Notes: generated by a model from the sequence alone, not told the origin. DNA of 64,000 nt from Cordylochernes scorpioides (GCA_030710605.1 CP092880.1:5891223-5955222); one strand, 5' to 3'; shown: positions 10,211 through 21,355, counted from the stretch's first letter. Program-made: numbers and translations.

Positions 10211-11160
10211 TGTCGCCACATAACTTCACAACAGGAAAACATGGAACAGGAATAGGTGATGAACATAAGCCATTGTTCTAATGAATAAATAAAGAAAGAG
10301 ATGATTCTTTTGGATCATCGATATCATCCTCCCGCAACTCTTCATGTTGACATATCCTAAATAGAACCATATTCTTCTTCAGTTTCTCTTCTCTTGAGCA
10401 GATCTTGATCTCTGAGTTTGTTTCTTGATAGTTTCTCTTTCCCATTCAGTTCATCATTCCAATTCTTCATACTGTTCTCTTTACATTCATTTTAACTTAT
10501 CTCCAGAACTTTCTTCATTGATTGAATTCATCTTAATACATGTCCAATTATTCTGTCTTTTTCTGATGATCTTCAACAGGTTTTGTTCATCTCACAAACT
10601 CCCTGAGGCATGATGAAGATGCAACTGTTTGTCTGGCCCTGCCTAATCCTGTACATCCTGCCTCGTTATGGCGTTATTGTACGTTATATGGTAACTTATC
10701 ACTTGGCCACAGGTACTGTACCTGTAGTAACATCCGGCTTCTCATTAGAGAGAGTGCTTTACCAGCTAAACACCTCTTTGACAGATTGTGAAGATTCCAT
10801 TAGTTCCCTTGTGGATCTCATGGAATAAAGTCCGTCCTAGGTTAACAAGGGCCATTAACCCTAAACCATGGTCTCTAGGTGAACGCTTCTCATTTTTCCA
10901 TAGCAGGTATTGTGGATTTGTCATCGACTCGAGGCAGCTAGTTTACGACGACGGTCAATAGATGGCGTTTAGCTTTGACGTCTATTTTGCCGGGAGAGAC
11001 GTCCATTGTCTTTAAAGAAACATATTTTAATGGGAAAACTATAGACACGACTATGTTACAATGTATTTATTCGAGAAGGTTTGCCCAACGTAGAAGAGTC
11101 CTTCTCTAGATAATCAGAGGGTCATTGCTATCTTCCCTTACTTCAAGGAAAAACTTGTAA
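10211..11160. other. No gene recognised
   Basis: Contains a 72-codon frame at 10,610-10,828 that starts with a hydrophobic stretch (LFVWPCLILYILP) but has no family features and no conserved neighbours. Nothing else is supported. Confidence 0.35.
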
Positions 11161-11330
11161 ATGGACGTCTTTGTTGACACGAGAATGGAGTTGTCATCCC
11201 TTGTCCGAAGAGCCAGGGTGGGTGACCCCTGGAAGATATTGAAGACCTACACGTGTATTAGATATGAATTAGCATCAAAATGGTTCAGGGTTCGAGACCC
11301 TGTCCGGGCGTCTTTTGGACTCGAAAATCA
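11161..11330 (-). repeat. Diverged copy of the 123-bp unit
   Basis: 11,161-11,215 matches the reverse complement of the array unit at 14,160-14,225 (ATGGACGTCTTTGTTGAC, then TTGTCCGAAGAGCCAG). At 11,284-11,312 a 5-bp stem with a TTCGAGA loop resembles a tRNA T-arm, but no other tRNA arm is present. Confidence 0.5.
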
Positions 11331-12384
11331 TTGTTGTTGTTGTTTCTTATCCCCTTGTGTAAAGATTACACAAATTCCATGATCTCATGGAATGGGGTGT
11401 AGGGGTGCAGCTTTCGTTGATCATGGCACCATGAAATCATAATCATACATTTTGGTTAATAGCCCGTAAAACCATATCCTCTCTATTAGATAGGGGATAG
11501 ATCATCGAAATACTGTCAAATTATTTTGACAAACTTAAGAAGTTCTAAACTTTTCAGTGTTATGTGGGGAAAATGTTGTTTGTTTGTTAAGTGAACTGAT
11601 CTCCCACGCCTTTTCATTAGACGAATGTGGCCATGTTGTATATAAGAGGGTTCAAAGGAAATGCGTGAACTCGGCCAGAGTGATTGTGTGGAGACGCTTA
11701 AAGCGTTCTCTGTGTGCTTGTCTGGTGATCTCCTCATATACCTGTGTAACCTGCTCCTTATCAGCGCTGCAATAAAAGATAAGTACTGGTTTTAGATACT
11801 GATTGAGTGGTTTTATTTACTTCTTTCCTTTTTTATTTTGTCGTATTTCTGAGTGTACGCGATTTCTCCCTGCCCAGAAATCCAACCCCTCGCTATGTGG
11901 TAGGTGGGAGAAGCAGCACAAGTAAGGGACTGCCCTGTAGTACGGTGTCGTGAGCCTTGAGCCGCTACGGTAACCGTGAAAAGGGAACTCTGAAATGTGG
12001 CTGACTAACGGGACAATGGCATCTCCCTTTCCATGGAGCAACAGAATCAGAAATTTGGACAATACACCAGCACCACGCGTTTTCTCTGTGTTAAGCAACT
12101 TTTAACTTATGTCCTAGTTTTTTAGTGTATGTGTGTAAACCGCATAATGTAACTATTGTCAATACGTCCCGGAAGGTCAATGAAACAACCTGACGTAAGG
12201 AAGAACATTGTTGGGGACATCAGAGATGTCAACAGGCCATGTTGTGCCCGAGATGTTTACGCCGACTATTGATGAGATAGATGAGCGTCTTATCTGGTCG
12301 GACGGCTCGATGCCCACGTGCCGTTTTGGACTTCCTTTTATCAACAGCCTGGTTCACTTTCTCGATACATGTCTCTCAGACATT
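11331..12384. other. No gene recognised
   Basis: Moderate-GC DNA with several 70-90-codon frames on both strands, none with recognisable domains. A palindromic sequence sits around 11,505-11,530 (TGTCAAATTATTTTGACA). Confidence 0.35.
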
Positions 12385-13470
12385 GTAGGCACAAGCAAAA
12401 GTAATAAATACACACACAACTTTATTAAGACCACCAGTCTTATACATATTCACCTTAGGAAAGAAGCATAGTTAGAGTTCCTATACTCCAGACAGCACAG
12501 AACCCAACAACAGCCTCCAGGTCCGACACATGTCCAGTTGCCAATGAAAGTATTAAACACACAAACAGTTTTATTAAGACCACCGGTCTTATACAGATTC
12601 ACCACAGGAAGGAAGCATAGATAGAGCTCCTATACTCCAGACAGTACAGAACCCAACAACAGCCTCCAGGCCCGACGCATGTCCAGTTTCCAACGAAAGT
12701 AATAAATACACATATATATTTATTAAGACCACCGGTCTTATACAGATTCACCGCAGGAAGGAAGCATAGATGGAGTTCCTATACTCCAGACAGCACAGAA
12801 CCCAACAACAGCCTCCAGTTCCGAACATGTCCAGTTTCCAACGAAAGTAATAAATACACATATATATTTATTAAGACCACCGGTCTTATACAGATTCACC
12901 GCAAGAAGGAAGCATAGATAGAGCTCCTATATTCCAGACAGCGCAGAACCCAATAACAGCCTCCAGTTCCGAACATGTCCAATGGCCAACGAAAGTAATA
13001 AATACACATACAGATTTATTAAGACCACCGGTCTTATACAGATTCACCACAGGAAGAAAGAAGGCATAGATGGAGTTCCTATACTCCAGGCAGTACAGAA
13101 CCCAACAACAGCCTCCAGGCCCGACGCATGTCCAGTTTCCAACGAAAGTAATAAATACACATATATATTTATTAAGATCACCGGTCTTATACATATTCAC
13201 CACAGGAAGAAAGAAGGCATAGATAGAGCTCCTATACTCCAGACAGTACAGAACCCAACAACAGCCTCCAGGCCCGACGCATGTCCAGTTTCCAACGAAA
13301 GTAATAAATACACATATATATTTATTAAGACCACCGGTCTTATACAGATTCACCGCAGGAAGGAAACATAGATGAAGCTCCTATACTCCAGACAGTACAG
13401 AACCCAACAACAGCCTCCAGGTCCATCGCATGTCCAGTGTCCAACGAAAGTAATAAATAAAACTCCAGAA
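12385..13470 (-). repeat. Tandem array, about 149-bp unit x7
   Basis: Seven units spaced 148-153 bp apart (TTTATTAAGACC starts near 12,421, 12,570, 12,719, 12,867, 13,016, 13,169 and 13,320). Read on the minus strand, each unit ends with AAGACCGGTGGTCTT-AATAAA, a 6-7-bp hairpin fused to a polyadenylation signal, followed by TATATGTGTATTTATTAC. Three units of 150-153 bp keep one minus-strand frame open (12,886-13,353), which is a by-product of unit length. Single dispersed units occur at 8,055, 13,605 and 35,251, the last with a target-site duplication, so the array looks like a multiplied retroelement 3' end. Confidence 0.85.
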
Positions 13471-13604
13471 ATGTATATATATAAAAAAAAAGAATCTTTA
13501 AGTATAAAATATTGAATAATTAAAGTCACACAAATATATCTAGACTCTTGCCTATTGATGAAATAAATCTATATTCAATAATACGCTAACCTATTGCACG
13601 GTGG

Positions 13605-13757
13605 AATCTGTGGCCACTGGACATGTGTCGGACCTGGAGGCTGTTGTTGGGTTCTGTGCTGTCTGGAGTATAGAAGCTACATATATGCTTCCTTCCTGTG
13701 GTGAATCTGTATAAGACCGGTGGTCTTAATAAATCTGTATGTGTATAAATAATTAAG
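13605..13757 (+). repeat. 149-bp 3'-module, single copy
   Basis: Plus-strand unit, opposite in orientation to the adjacent array, ending in AAGACCGGTGGTCTTAATAAA and GTATGTGTATAAATA. The array and this unit are separated by about 135 bp of AT-rich sequence. Confidence 0.75.
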
Positions 13758-13891
13758 ATCATTTTTTGATGTCAAAGTAGGATGTAAAATGAGTCCCTCG
13801 ACATCCCATCTCTGTTCAAAAGGAAACACGAAAAATTACAAACGATAATCTCGGGTATTTCAATGCTGATGGCTTTGTCCATAGAATAGTT

Positions 13892-14010
13892 TACACTTAT
13901 GAACGAAACTTAAGGTACTGAAAAGTCTTTGATGTCGCCAGCTGTCTATTTTTTTTAAGGAGACAGAAATTTCAATATTTTCCATTCCTTAAGTTTAGTC
14001 CATGAGTGTA
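13892..14010. mobile_element. MITE with TACACT..CAAAACTTAAGG ends
   Basis: Terminal inverted repeats TACACTTATGAACGAAACTT and the complement of TACACTCATGGACTAAACTT bound a 119-bp element. The family is also seen at 14,771, 16,900-17,735 (array), 43,462-43,663 and 54,229-54,413. Its ends resemble Tc1/mariner MITEs. Confidence 0.65.
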
Positions 14011-14149
14011 TTTAATAAGCAAGTAAGTATTCGAGTAACTAAAATGTAGATCTAAACGGCTTCCTGTAGACAGAGAGTGACAATCTACACACACATGAAC
14101 TGGTCATGCCATTAACCTCTTATCCAGGAGGCCTTCAATATCCTCTATC

Positions 14150-14690
14150 GGTCAACCAACCTGCAGGGCTACTGGCTCTTCGGACATGGAATGGATGACG
14201 TCGTTCTCGGGTCAACAAAGACGTCCATCCACAAATTCTTTCTGAGCCTTGAGGTGAGGGAAGATAACGAAAACCTCCTGGTAATCTGGATGAGGATTCT
14301 TCGGACAAGGGCTGGTTGACGACGTTATTCTCGTTGTCAACCAAGATGTCCATCCACAAGTTCTTTCTGAGCCTTGAGTTGAGAGGAGATAACGAAAACC
14401 TCCTGATCATCTGGATGAGGACTCTTCGGACAAGGGATGGTTGACGCTAATTCCATTCTCACGTCAACAAAGACATCCATCCACAAGTTCTTCCTCTATC
14501 TTGAGTTGAGAGGAGATAACGAAGACCTCCTGATCTTCTGGACGAGGACTCTTCGAACATGGGATGGTTGACGACTTTATTCTCGTTGTCAACCAAGATG
14601 TCCATCTACAACTTTCTCTTGAGTCTTAAAGTGAGGAGATAGTGCGTGTGTATAATCCCTGATTATCTGTAGGATGACTCTTCACCATTG
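14150..14690. repeat. Tandem array, about 123-bp unit x4
   Basis: CTTCGGACA recurs near 14,176, 14,299, 14,422 and 14,548. Units share GTCAACCAAGATGTCCATCC and GAGATAACGAAAACCTCCTG. Minus-strand frames through the array are open for up to 91 codons but are repeat by-products. A diverged single unit lies at 11,161. Confidence 0.75.
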
Positions 14691-14770
14691 GGGAAGTCTC
14701 CTCGACTGTATACAATTGTACATAATCTTGTTTATAATTTTCTTCTTTCTCTCTATATATTTTTAATTTA

Positions 14771-14935
14771 CACTTATGGAGACAAAACTTAAGGAAAGTG
14801 TACCTAAAGCTAAAACATGTATATAGGGATTCAGATAATAACTCTGAAATATATTTGATAAACAGTGATCTTTATTGAAGACACGAGATAACCAAGTGTA
14901 AACAATGTTGCATATGTCTCCTTAAAATATATATA
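14771..14935 (+). repeat. Single unit of the 118-bp MITE-array family
   Basis: Carries ACAAAACTTAAGGAAAG at the left and TTTATTGAAGACACGAGATAACC at the right, matching one monomer of the array at 16,900-17,735, here about 2 kb away and separated by the maT element. Confidence 0.6.
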
Positions 14936-14939
14936 TATA

Positions 14940-15228
14940 TATATTAAAAATAAAAAAGGCATATCCTGACCAGGAGCACATGTGTTTTTTCAGAAGGCAG
15001 AGCGCCATCTAGTGGAACAGAAATCAACTAAACATTGATTTAGCCTGTTCCCTGATAATTGTCCAACCCAATTTCTTGATAAATAATCAAGAAAAGCCAT
15101 CTACGAACGCGTTTCGGGCTGTTGGCGCTCGTCAGCGTGGAGTAGGCTGTACCACTGGGACCAAAAAGATTTTTGGTCCCAGTGGTTTCCTGAAATTTTC
15201 TTTTTCTATTATTTTTTTTCATATATAT
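14940..15228 (-). mobile_element. Possible Penelope-like remnant with hairpin
   Basis: Minus strand contains CTGACGAGCGCCAACAGCCC followed by GAAACGCG, which resembles a hammerhead core, but stem II pairs poorly. 15,152-15,185 is a perfect 15-bp hairpin (CCACTGGGACCAAAA with its complement, 4-base loop). The maT element is inserted just to the right. Confidence 0.35.
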
Positions 15229-15229
15229 A

Positions 15230-16533
15230 CAGGGTGTACCAGGTAAATTGGGACTAATTTTGACAGTCCATAAAACAAAAACTACTTGAGATTAAAAACT
15301 TGTTTTTTTTTTCATTACTTAGCCATATTCATGTAAAATGCAACAGTACATGTGTGCGCAGTGTAGTGATGAAGAGTAACCGAGAATTTGAAAATCGAGC
15401 TGCCATCATCGTTGCTCTGCGCGCCGGAAGGAGCCCCAAAGAGATATTGGATTTTCTTAAGTTGCCCAAAACCACTATTTATCGTGTCAAGAAGCAGTTT
15501 GATGAGGCCGACAGTAACAAAGAGGGGATAGCTACAAGGAAAAAGCACTCGCGTCGATCGGACAGGGTAAGAGGCGAAGAATTTGTCAAAAATGTCAAGG
15601 AGAAGATTGATGGAAACCCTGGGAAGAGCATGAGGGCCATAGCCAAGGAAATGGACGTTGGCTCTATGACAATTGTCAGAACTATCCATGAGGACCTTGG
15701 TCTCAAGTCTTATGCCCTTCGGAAAGGTCAGTTGCTGACTGAGAATATGAAGAATAACAGAAAAGGAAAGGCTGCTGCCCTCCTCAACAACCTGAAACAC
15801 GACTCTTTTGGCATGCTAAGGTTCTTCTCTGACGAAAAGAACTTTGACGTGGACCAAAAGTTAAATCCCAGGAATGATCGCTGGATCTGTAAAGACCCCT
15901 CAGAGATACCTGTCTTGATGCACACGAAATTTCCTGCCTCCGTAATGGTCCTTGGCGTTATCAGCAGTGAAGGTGATGTCATGCCTCCCCATTTCTTTGA
16001 GAAGGGCCTTAGGATGAACGCTGACACCTACATCAATGTTCTGGAGACCGTTGTGAAGCCTTGGATGGACATGGTGGCCGCAGGAAGGAAGTATGTCTTC
16101 CAACAGGACTCAGCTCCAGCCCATAAGGCAAAAAAGACACAATCGTGGCTGACACTTAACGTCCCTAGTCACTGGGGTCCTGATATTTGGCCCCCTAATT
16201 CTCCAGATTGCAATCCCCTCGACTACTATGTATGGGGCGTTGTTGAGAGAGATGTCAACAAAGCTCCTCATACCACCATCCAGTCTGTCAAGAAAGCAGT
16301 TCACACGGTGATGACCCAAATGGACAAGGTCATCGTCGCCAAGGCCTGTGCTTCATTCCGCACTCGCCTCGAGACTGTTGTAGCTAATAATGGAAACTAC
16401 ATTGAATAAATAAAAACTATATCCTTTTATCTACTACTGTGTCAAATTTCATTCGGATATTTTAATTTTTACTTGCAAAAAATTTCAGTTAAAATACCAT
16501 TGTTGAAATTCCCAATTTACCTGGTACACCCTG
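15230..16533 (+). mobile_element. maT-type mariner element, complete
   Basis: A 1,304-bp element with terminal inverted repeats CAGGGTGTACCAGGTAAATT (right end with one or two changes), flanked by TA within an (AT)n stretch. It holds one intact transposase. A decayed relative lies at 38,528-39,800. Confidence 0.95.
15369..16409 (+). CDS. maT (DD37D) mariner-like transposase, intact
   Basis: 346 codons from MKSNREFENRAAIIVALRAG; an in-frame ATG exists upstream at 15,300, but the family starts near residue K/N-R-E-F. An N-terminal helix-turn-helix domain (SPKEILDFLKLPKTTIYRVK, about residues 20-45) and a second one near SMRAIAKEMDVGSMTIV bind the ends. The catalytic triad lies in FFSDEKNFDVD, FQQDSAPAH and NSPDCNPLDYYVWG. 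By my count 37 residues separate the last two Asp residues, giving DD37D, the maT class. All three acids are present and the frame is open, so the element may still be active. The right inverted repeat starts about 100 bp after the stop. Confidence 0.95.
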   Translation: MKSNREFENRAAIIVALRAGRSPKEILDFLKLPKTTIYRVKKQFDEADSNKEGIATRKKHSRRSDRVRGEEFVKNVKEKIDGNPGKSMRAIAKEMDVGSMTIVRTIHEDLGLKSYALRKGQLLTENMKNNRKGKAAALLNNLKHDSFGMLRFFSDEKNFDVDQKLNPRNDRWICKDPSEIPVLMHTKFPASVMVLGVISSEGDVMPPHFFEKGLRMNADTYINVLETVVKPWMDMVAAGRKYVFQQDSAPAHKAKKTQSWLTLNVPSHWGPDIWPPNSPDCNPLDYYVWGVVERDVNKAPHTTIQSVKKAVHTVMTQMDKVIVAKACASFRTRLETVVANNGNYIE

Positions 16534-16899
16534 TATATATATATAGACGACGTCAAAGAATTTAAACTTCTTTAAGTTTTGTCCAAGAATGTTTTTGTAT
16601 GATTTATCAAGGACGAATGTTACTAAAATTGTTTAAAAATATAAAACTACGCTCACAATGTGACAATCCCGGCATCACAGCTTGGATGTGTCCCACATGC
16701 TCTGTGTTTGCTCCAGTTATATCCTCGGTCTACCAGCGCTCAGAACCAACACCGGGGTATCGATTGATAAATTGATTGAAATTATATCTCTCCAGTTCCC
16801 AATAGATTAGAGAACATTATAGAAATCTATAAATCAATTTTGATAACATACGAATATCAATAGGTATTGGCGTTTGTATTTATTTATTTTGATTGTTTT
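16534..16899. other. No gene seen
   Basis: AT-rich flank of the maT element. A fragment TTTAAACTTCTTTAAGTTTTGTCC near 16,560 belongs to the neighbouring MITE-array family. Confidence 0.4.
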
Positions 16900-17735
16900 A
16901 CATTTCCACTCATAGACAGAACTTAAGGAAATTGTACCTTTTAGCATGTATATCGGGATTGAGACATTAACTCTGAAAGATATTACAGTCACCTTTATTG
17001 AAGACACACGAGATAACCAATATACACCCATGGACAAAACTTGAGGAAGTTGTACCTTTTAGCATGTATATCGGGATTCAGACAATAACTCTGAAAGATA
17101 TTACAGTGACCTTTATTGAAGACACACGAGATAACCAATATACACCCATGGACAAAACTTAAGGAAGTTGTACCTTTTAACATGTATATCGGGATTTAGA
17201 CAATAACTCGGAAAGATATTACAGTGACCTTTATTGAAGACACACGAGATAACCAATATACACCCATGGACAAAACTTAAGGAAGTTGTACCTTTTAACA
17301 TGTATATTGGGATTCAGACAATAACTCGGAAAGATATTACAGTGACCTTTATTGAAGACACACGAGATAACCAATATGCACAATAGACAAAACTTAAGGA
17401 AGTTGTACCTTTTAGCATGTATATCGGGATTTAGACAATAACTCTAAAAGATATTACAGTGACATTTATTGAAGACACACGAGATAACCAATATACACGC
17501 ATGGACAAAACTTAAGGAAATTGTACCTTTTAGCATGTATATTGGTATTTAGACAATAACTCTGAAAGATATTACAGTGACCTTTATTGAAGACACACGA
17601 GATAACCAATATACACTCTTGGACAAAACTTAAGGAAGTTGTACCTTTTAGCATGTATATCGGGATTCAGATAATAACTCTGAAAGATATTACAGTGACC
17701 TTTATTGAAGACACACGAGATAACCAAGTGTGAAC
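16900..17735 (+). repeat. Tandem array, 118-bp unit x7
   Basis: AACTTAAGGAA recurs near 16,920, 17,038, 17,156, 17,274, 17,391, 17,508 and 17,626, a strict 117-118-bp period. Each unit includes a MITE end (TACACCCATGGACAAAACTT) and internal ATTACAGTGACCTTTATTGA. The array is a tandem amplification of the internal and terminal part of the MITE family at 13,892 and 43,462. The 62-codon minus-strand frames repeated across it are by-products. Confidence 0.9.
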
Positions 17736-18244
17736 AGCTTATATCTCCTTAAAAAAAAAAAACAGAAGACCGACGACATGAAGGACTTTCCACTTCCATA
17801 AATATTTAACTATTTATTCTTTCACTTCTTGAAGATGGAGACCTGTCCAACGACATTCTCATTTCTTTAGAAAAAAAAAAAGACATTTCAACATATAGAG
17901 AAGTTTTTACCACTATCCTTCAAGTTTCTACAAATATCCTTTAGTTTCGCCAGGATTAAATTAAAATAAATGTGACGCAAGGTTTTTAATGCATTTTAAA
18001 GTCTTTCTACATGTTTTCTTGATGATGACTCGTACAGAATCTTTGTGTCGAAACGGGTTGTAAAATGAATGATTTATCTGATCGAGGTGTTTGTTATTAT
18101 GGAAAAATATCTTCTTCTCGATTTGGCCTGAAGAGATGGGCTTATCAAGACGCACGCAGCTACTGGCGGTGACCTCGGGAACTTGATATGTGGCGTGATA
18201 CGTTTGTAACTTGATAGAGAAATGGGGAAGGATGTTTTAGACAG
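17736..18244. other. No gene seen
   Basis: AT-rich sequence with two A-runs. At 18,018-18,055 a TTGATGATGACTCG..GTGTCGAAACGG segment vaguely recalls a hammerhead core but lacks C3 and a good stem II. Confidence 0.35.
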
Positions 18245-18550
18245 TTTTTTATTATTATTCCTAGTACACGTGGTACAGGCCATGATAATCATGGTGGGTA
18301 GTTAGCGACTGCTTTTACTGTAAGCGCACCACATGTCTACACATGTGAAAAGCAGTTCGACTTTGCACTTACAAATGTGCCAGAGCCCCGTTTGGTTACT
18401 TGTACTCGCTGGTGGGGTTGGACTTTTGCAAGAATCGGGGGCCATTGGAGATTTTTTTTTAAACAGAAAAAAGTGTCCAATGCGGGAATCGAACCCGGGT
18501 CGTAGTGGTCGAAAACCAAACGGTTTAACCAGCCTTCCACCGACCCCCCA
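18245..18550 (-). mobile_element. tRNA-derived SINE (S1), copy 1
   Basis: The minus-strand head contains an A-box-like TGGTTAAACCG and a B box GGGTTCGATTCC, with an anticodon-like stem-loop GGT-TTTTCGA-CC. The body ends at TACCACGTGTACTAGG with an AATAATAATAAAAAA tail. Other copies are at 23,325 and 27,428. Pol III transcription from the internal boxes is expected for this class. Confidence 0.8.
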
Positions 18551-18739
18551 CTTTTGTTTTAAAGTATTTAAGTGAAAGGAGAAATTTGTATGGATCTGTT
18601 TTGATAGCCAGGAGAGGTGGAATTGAGGTGATCGGACAACAACAGCTGTGGCTGGTCGAACGGGAGTTCAAGGATGAGTCAAGACATTATCGCTGGCGGA
18701 AGACGCCGATTGTTCCGGCGGCCAGACTAAACATCGCTA

Positions 18740-19810
18740 GGATGTATGTCAAGGGAGAATACCCTTGCTTGGGTGTCAAGGAGGTCCGTGTCCTGTTGAC
18801 ACCTGTCTCTCTTGGACCGAGGAGTCAACGGCTTTGTGGATTAGATACTGTGGATGTCAAGGAAGTCCACGGGACTCGTGTCCTGTTGAATCCTGTCTAT
18901 GCTGGACTATTGAGTCTATAGCTAAACGACATATATGGAGAGATTCTGTGAATGTCAAGGAATCTCATTGCTCGTGTCCTGTTAATGCCTGTCTCTTTTG
19001 GACCGAGAAGTCAATGGCTTTTGTGGATTAGATACTGTGGATGTCAAGGAAGTTCACGGGGTTGGTGTTCTGTTAACTGTCTATGCTGGACTATTGAGTC
19101 TATAGTTAAACGGAATTTATAAAGAGATTATATGAATGTCAAGGAATCTCATGGCTCGTGTCCTGGAGTCAACGGCATATGTGGATGGATACCGCGGATG
19201 TCAAGGAAGTCCGTTGCTGCCTATCTATGCTAGATTTTCGAGTCTAGGTTAAACGGCATTTGTAGATGGTTACCATGGATGTCAAGGAAGTCCACGGCTT
19301 GTGTCCTATTGATGCTAGTCTATGTTGGACTATGTAATTTAGATTAAACGGCATTTGTGGATGGATACTGTAGATGTCAAGGAAGTCCACGGATCGTGTC
19401 CTATTGATGCTAGTCTATGTTGGACTGTGGAATCTTGGTTGAACGGCATTTGTGGATGGTTACTGTGGATGTCAAGGAAGTCCACGGATCGTGTCCTATT
19501 GATGCTAGTCTATGTTGGACTGGGGAATCTTGGTTGAACGGCATTTGTGGATGGTTACCATGGATGTCAAGGAAGTCCACGGATCGTGTCCTGTTGATGC
19601 CAGTCTATGTTGGACTGTGGAATCTTGGTTGAACGGCATTTATGGATGGTTACCATGGATGTCAAGGAAGTCCACGGATCGTGTCCTATTGATGCTAGTC
19701 TATGTTGGACTGTGGAATCTTGGTTGAACGGCATTTGTGGATGGTTACCATGGATGTCAAGGAAGTCCACGGATCGTGTCCTGTTGATGCATGTCTATGT
19801 TAAACTATCG
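18740..19810 (+). repeat. Tandem array, 95-bp unit x~11
   Basis: Units carry GGATGTCAAGGAAGTCCACG and GTCTATGTTGGACTGTGGAA. The right half (19,255-19,800) is nearly homogeneous with a 95-bp period; the left half is more diverged and carries indels. This gradient suggests ongoing homogenisation or expansion at the right side. Overlapping 60-76-codon frames are repeat artefacts. Confidence 0.88.
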
Positions 19811-20060
19811 AGCCAAGAGTTATCTTTCATCCTATAGCTTTCTTCATGACAAGATCCATAGATTAGAATTCTTTGCTCAAGATCAGAATCCTTTATCCTT
19901 TAGCTTTCTTTAAGTCACATCCTATAGATTAGTCCTTCGTCCTGTATCTCCCTGCATGGCCCACGTCTCATATATTAGAATCCTTCGTACTTAATCTCCA
20001 TTGTGAATCCTTCACTCCCTATGATATAAAGTACTTCACGCCACGCCCCTATGTCCCACC
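19811..20060. other. Degenerate short repeats next to the gap
   Basis: Variants of ATCCTTTATCCTTTAGCTTTC and CATAGATTAGAATTC recur three times with roughly 60-bp spacing. No coding content. Confidence 0.4.
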
Positions 20061-20160
20061 NNNNNNNNNNNNNNNNNNNNNNNNNNNNNNNNNNNNNNNN
20101 NNNNNNNNNNNNNNNNNNNNNNNNNNNNNNNNNNNNNNNNNNNNNNNNNNNNNNNNNNNN
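20061..20160. other. Assembly gap (100 N)
   Basis: Exactly 100 undefined bases, a conventional gap of unknown size. The predicted frames crossing it are meaningless. Confidence 0.99.
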
Positions 20161-20396
20161 TCCACACAGCAGAGAGCTCCAGACCACTTGGAGATGCCGG
20201 ACAGTTGACTCACCGCGGCCTAAATTGGGCCTAGACCAGAATGCCTGCCTAAAATAGACGCCAGAGTGGAGCTGAAGCCTTTCACTTCCTCCTGTAAGAT
20301 GATTGTCTTCTCCTTCTTCTTTCTTATCTCCACTCAATCATATCAGCTTGTAGAGCTTGTTGATGGTGTCTGCTGGGGATGAGTAGAGCTCATCAA

Positions 20397-20600
20397 TGGA
20401 TGAGTCCTAAAAGCTTATGTCCATAATTTACTTAAATACTATTTCTAAGATTCACCCTTCAGTGTAGCATATAAAAACATAATGATCCAATACAGTATTA
20501 GAGCTCTAAAAGAAACGGCCTGGTAGATTAAATTGGCGAAATATTTTTTCATCGCAGTAAGGACAGTAGAGGTTTGATTTATTCGTGAAAAGAAACATTC
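20397..20600 (-). repeat. Dispersed repeat with GCCTGGTAGATTAAATTGG, copy 1
   Basis: Minus-strand relative of 21,949-22,200 and 25,371-25,600. All contain TCTACTGCCCTTACTGCGAT (or its complement) near one end and CATAAGCTT with AGGACA near the other, suggesting short complementary ends, perhaps a hAT- or foldback-type MITE. Confidence 0.5.
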
Positions 20601-20642
20601 GTGTCTCAATGTCTTCATTGATTATAATCAGTATTTTATTAT

Positions 20643-20950
20643 AACTCCGCCTTTGCTGGTCCCAAGCCCGGATGAAAAAGGAGGAGGGGGAGCAGTAACA
20701 ATCTCACTAAAAAAACCTGGGCTCAGCTGGCCCGACTGATAGTACCATGTAAGGGCTCCTAATCCAGGGATACAGGATGAGTCTGTACTCCATGTTAGGA
20801 GTGGCTGTACATGGCGTCTGTTCCTCATGTCAGAGGCGGCCATTTATTTTGGAGCTAAGTCAGCCTGCCACTGAGTAGTTCTCCCAGTCTTAATGACAAA
20901 GGCAGACACATTCTACTTCACCCAGTGTGGAGATAAGAAAGAAGAAGAAG
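20643..20950 (+). mobile_element. SINE-like (GAA)n element, copy 2, with target duplication
   Basis: Begins AACTCCGCCTTTGCTGG and ends GAAGAAGAAG. A perfect 13-bp repeat AGTATTTTATTAT flanks it (20,630-20,642 and 20,951-20,963), proving retroposition and fixing both ends. Length 308 bp. Confidence 0.88.
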
Positions 20951-20963
20951 AGTATTTTATTAT

Positions 20964-21355
20964 GCAAATAGAACTATTTAGAAATGTCCTCCCCGTTTAA
21001 AGAATCTTGGAGCAGGGTGGGTGTATTGGCTTATATAATCTTGTTGATTGTTTACCTGGCACCAGACTCACTTCATCCAAATATAAACTCTACTCCCTTC
21101 GCCACATTTGCATAGGTCTTATTTTTAAATCTTTTCTTTTCTGACACATACCTTCTTTTGGGAGCCCTCTATTTTAAGCCTTTGTATCTGGTTGGTGGAA
21201 TTTAGAGAGGCGTTCTTTACAGCGTGTACTATACCGATGGTCTGATGAAAATACGTTGGCGATTGTATTATGATACGCTAGACATCGAGAAATGCTCTTC
21301 CATAAACAATAAGGACAAGTCCAGTGCTAATCGTGGCGACCACAGAAATTTCTAA
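20964..21355. other. No gene seen
   Basis: Unique-looking, moderate-GC sequence between mobile elements. No long reading frame. Confidence 0.35.

Noticed and set aside
11284-11312. tRNA gene near GGTTCAGGGTTCGAGACCC
   Set aside because: Only the T arm is present; no acceptor, D or anticodon arms can be paired.
12886-13353. 155-codon minus-strand ORF
   Set aside because: Open only because three neighbouring units have lengths near a multiple of three; the reading is lost in other units.
12385-13470. CRISPR array
   Set aside because: Repeats are about 149 bp and continuous, without short direct repeats separated by unique spacers; the DNA is eukaryotic.
18015-18056. Hammerhead-like TTGATGATGACTCG..GTCGAAACGG
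   Set aside because: Core C3 is missing and stem II pairs for only three bases.
19975-20337. 120-codon ORF across the gap
   Set aside because: It is mostly undefined bases.
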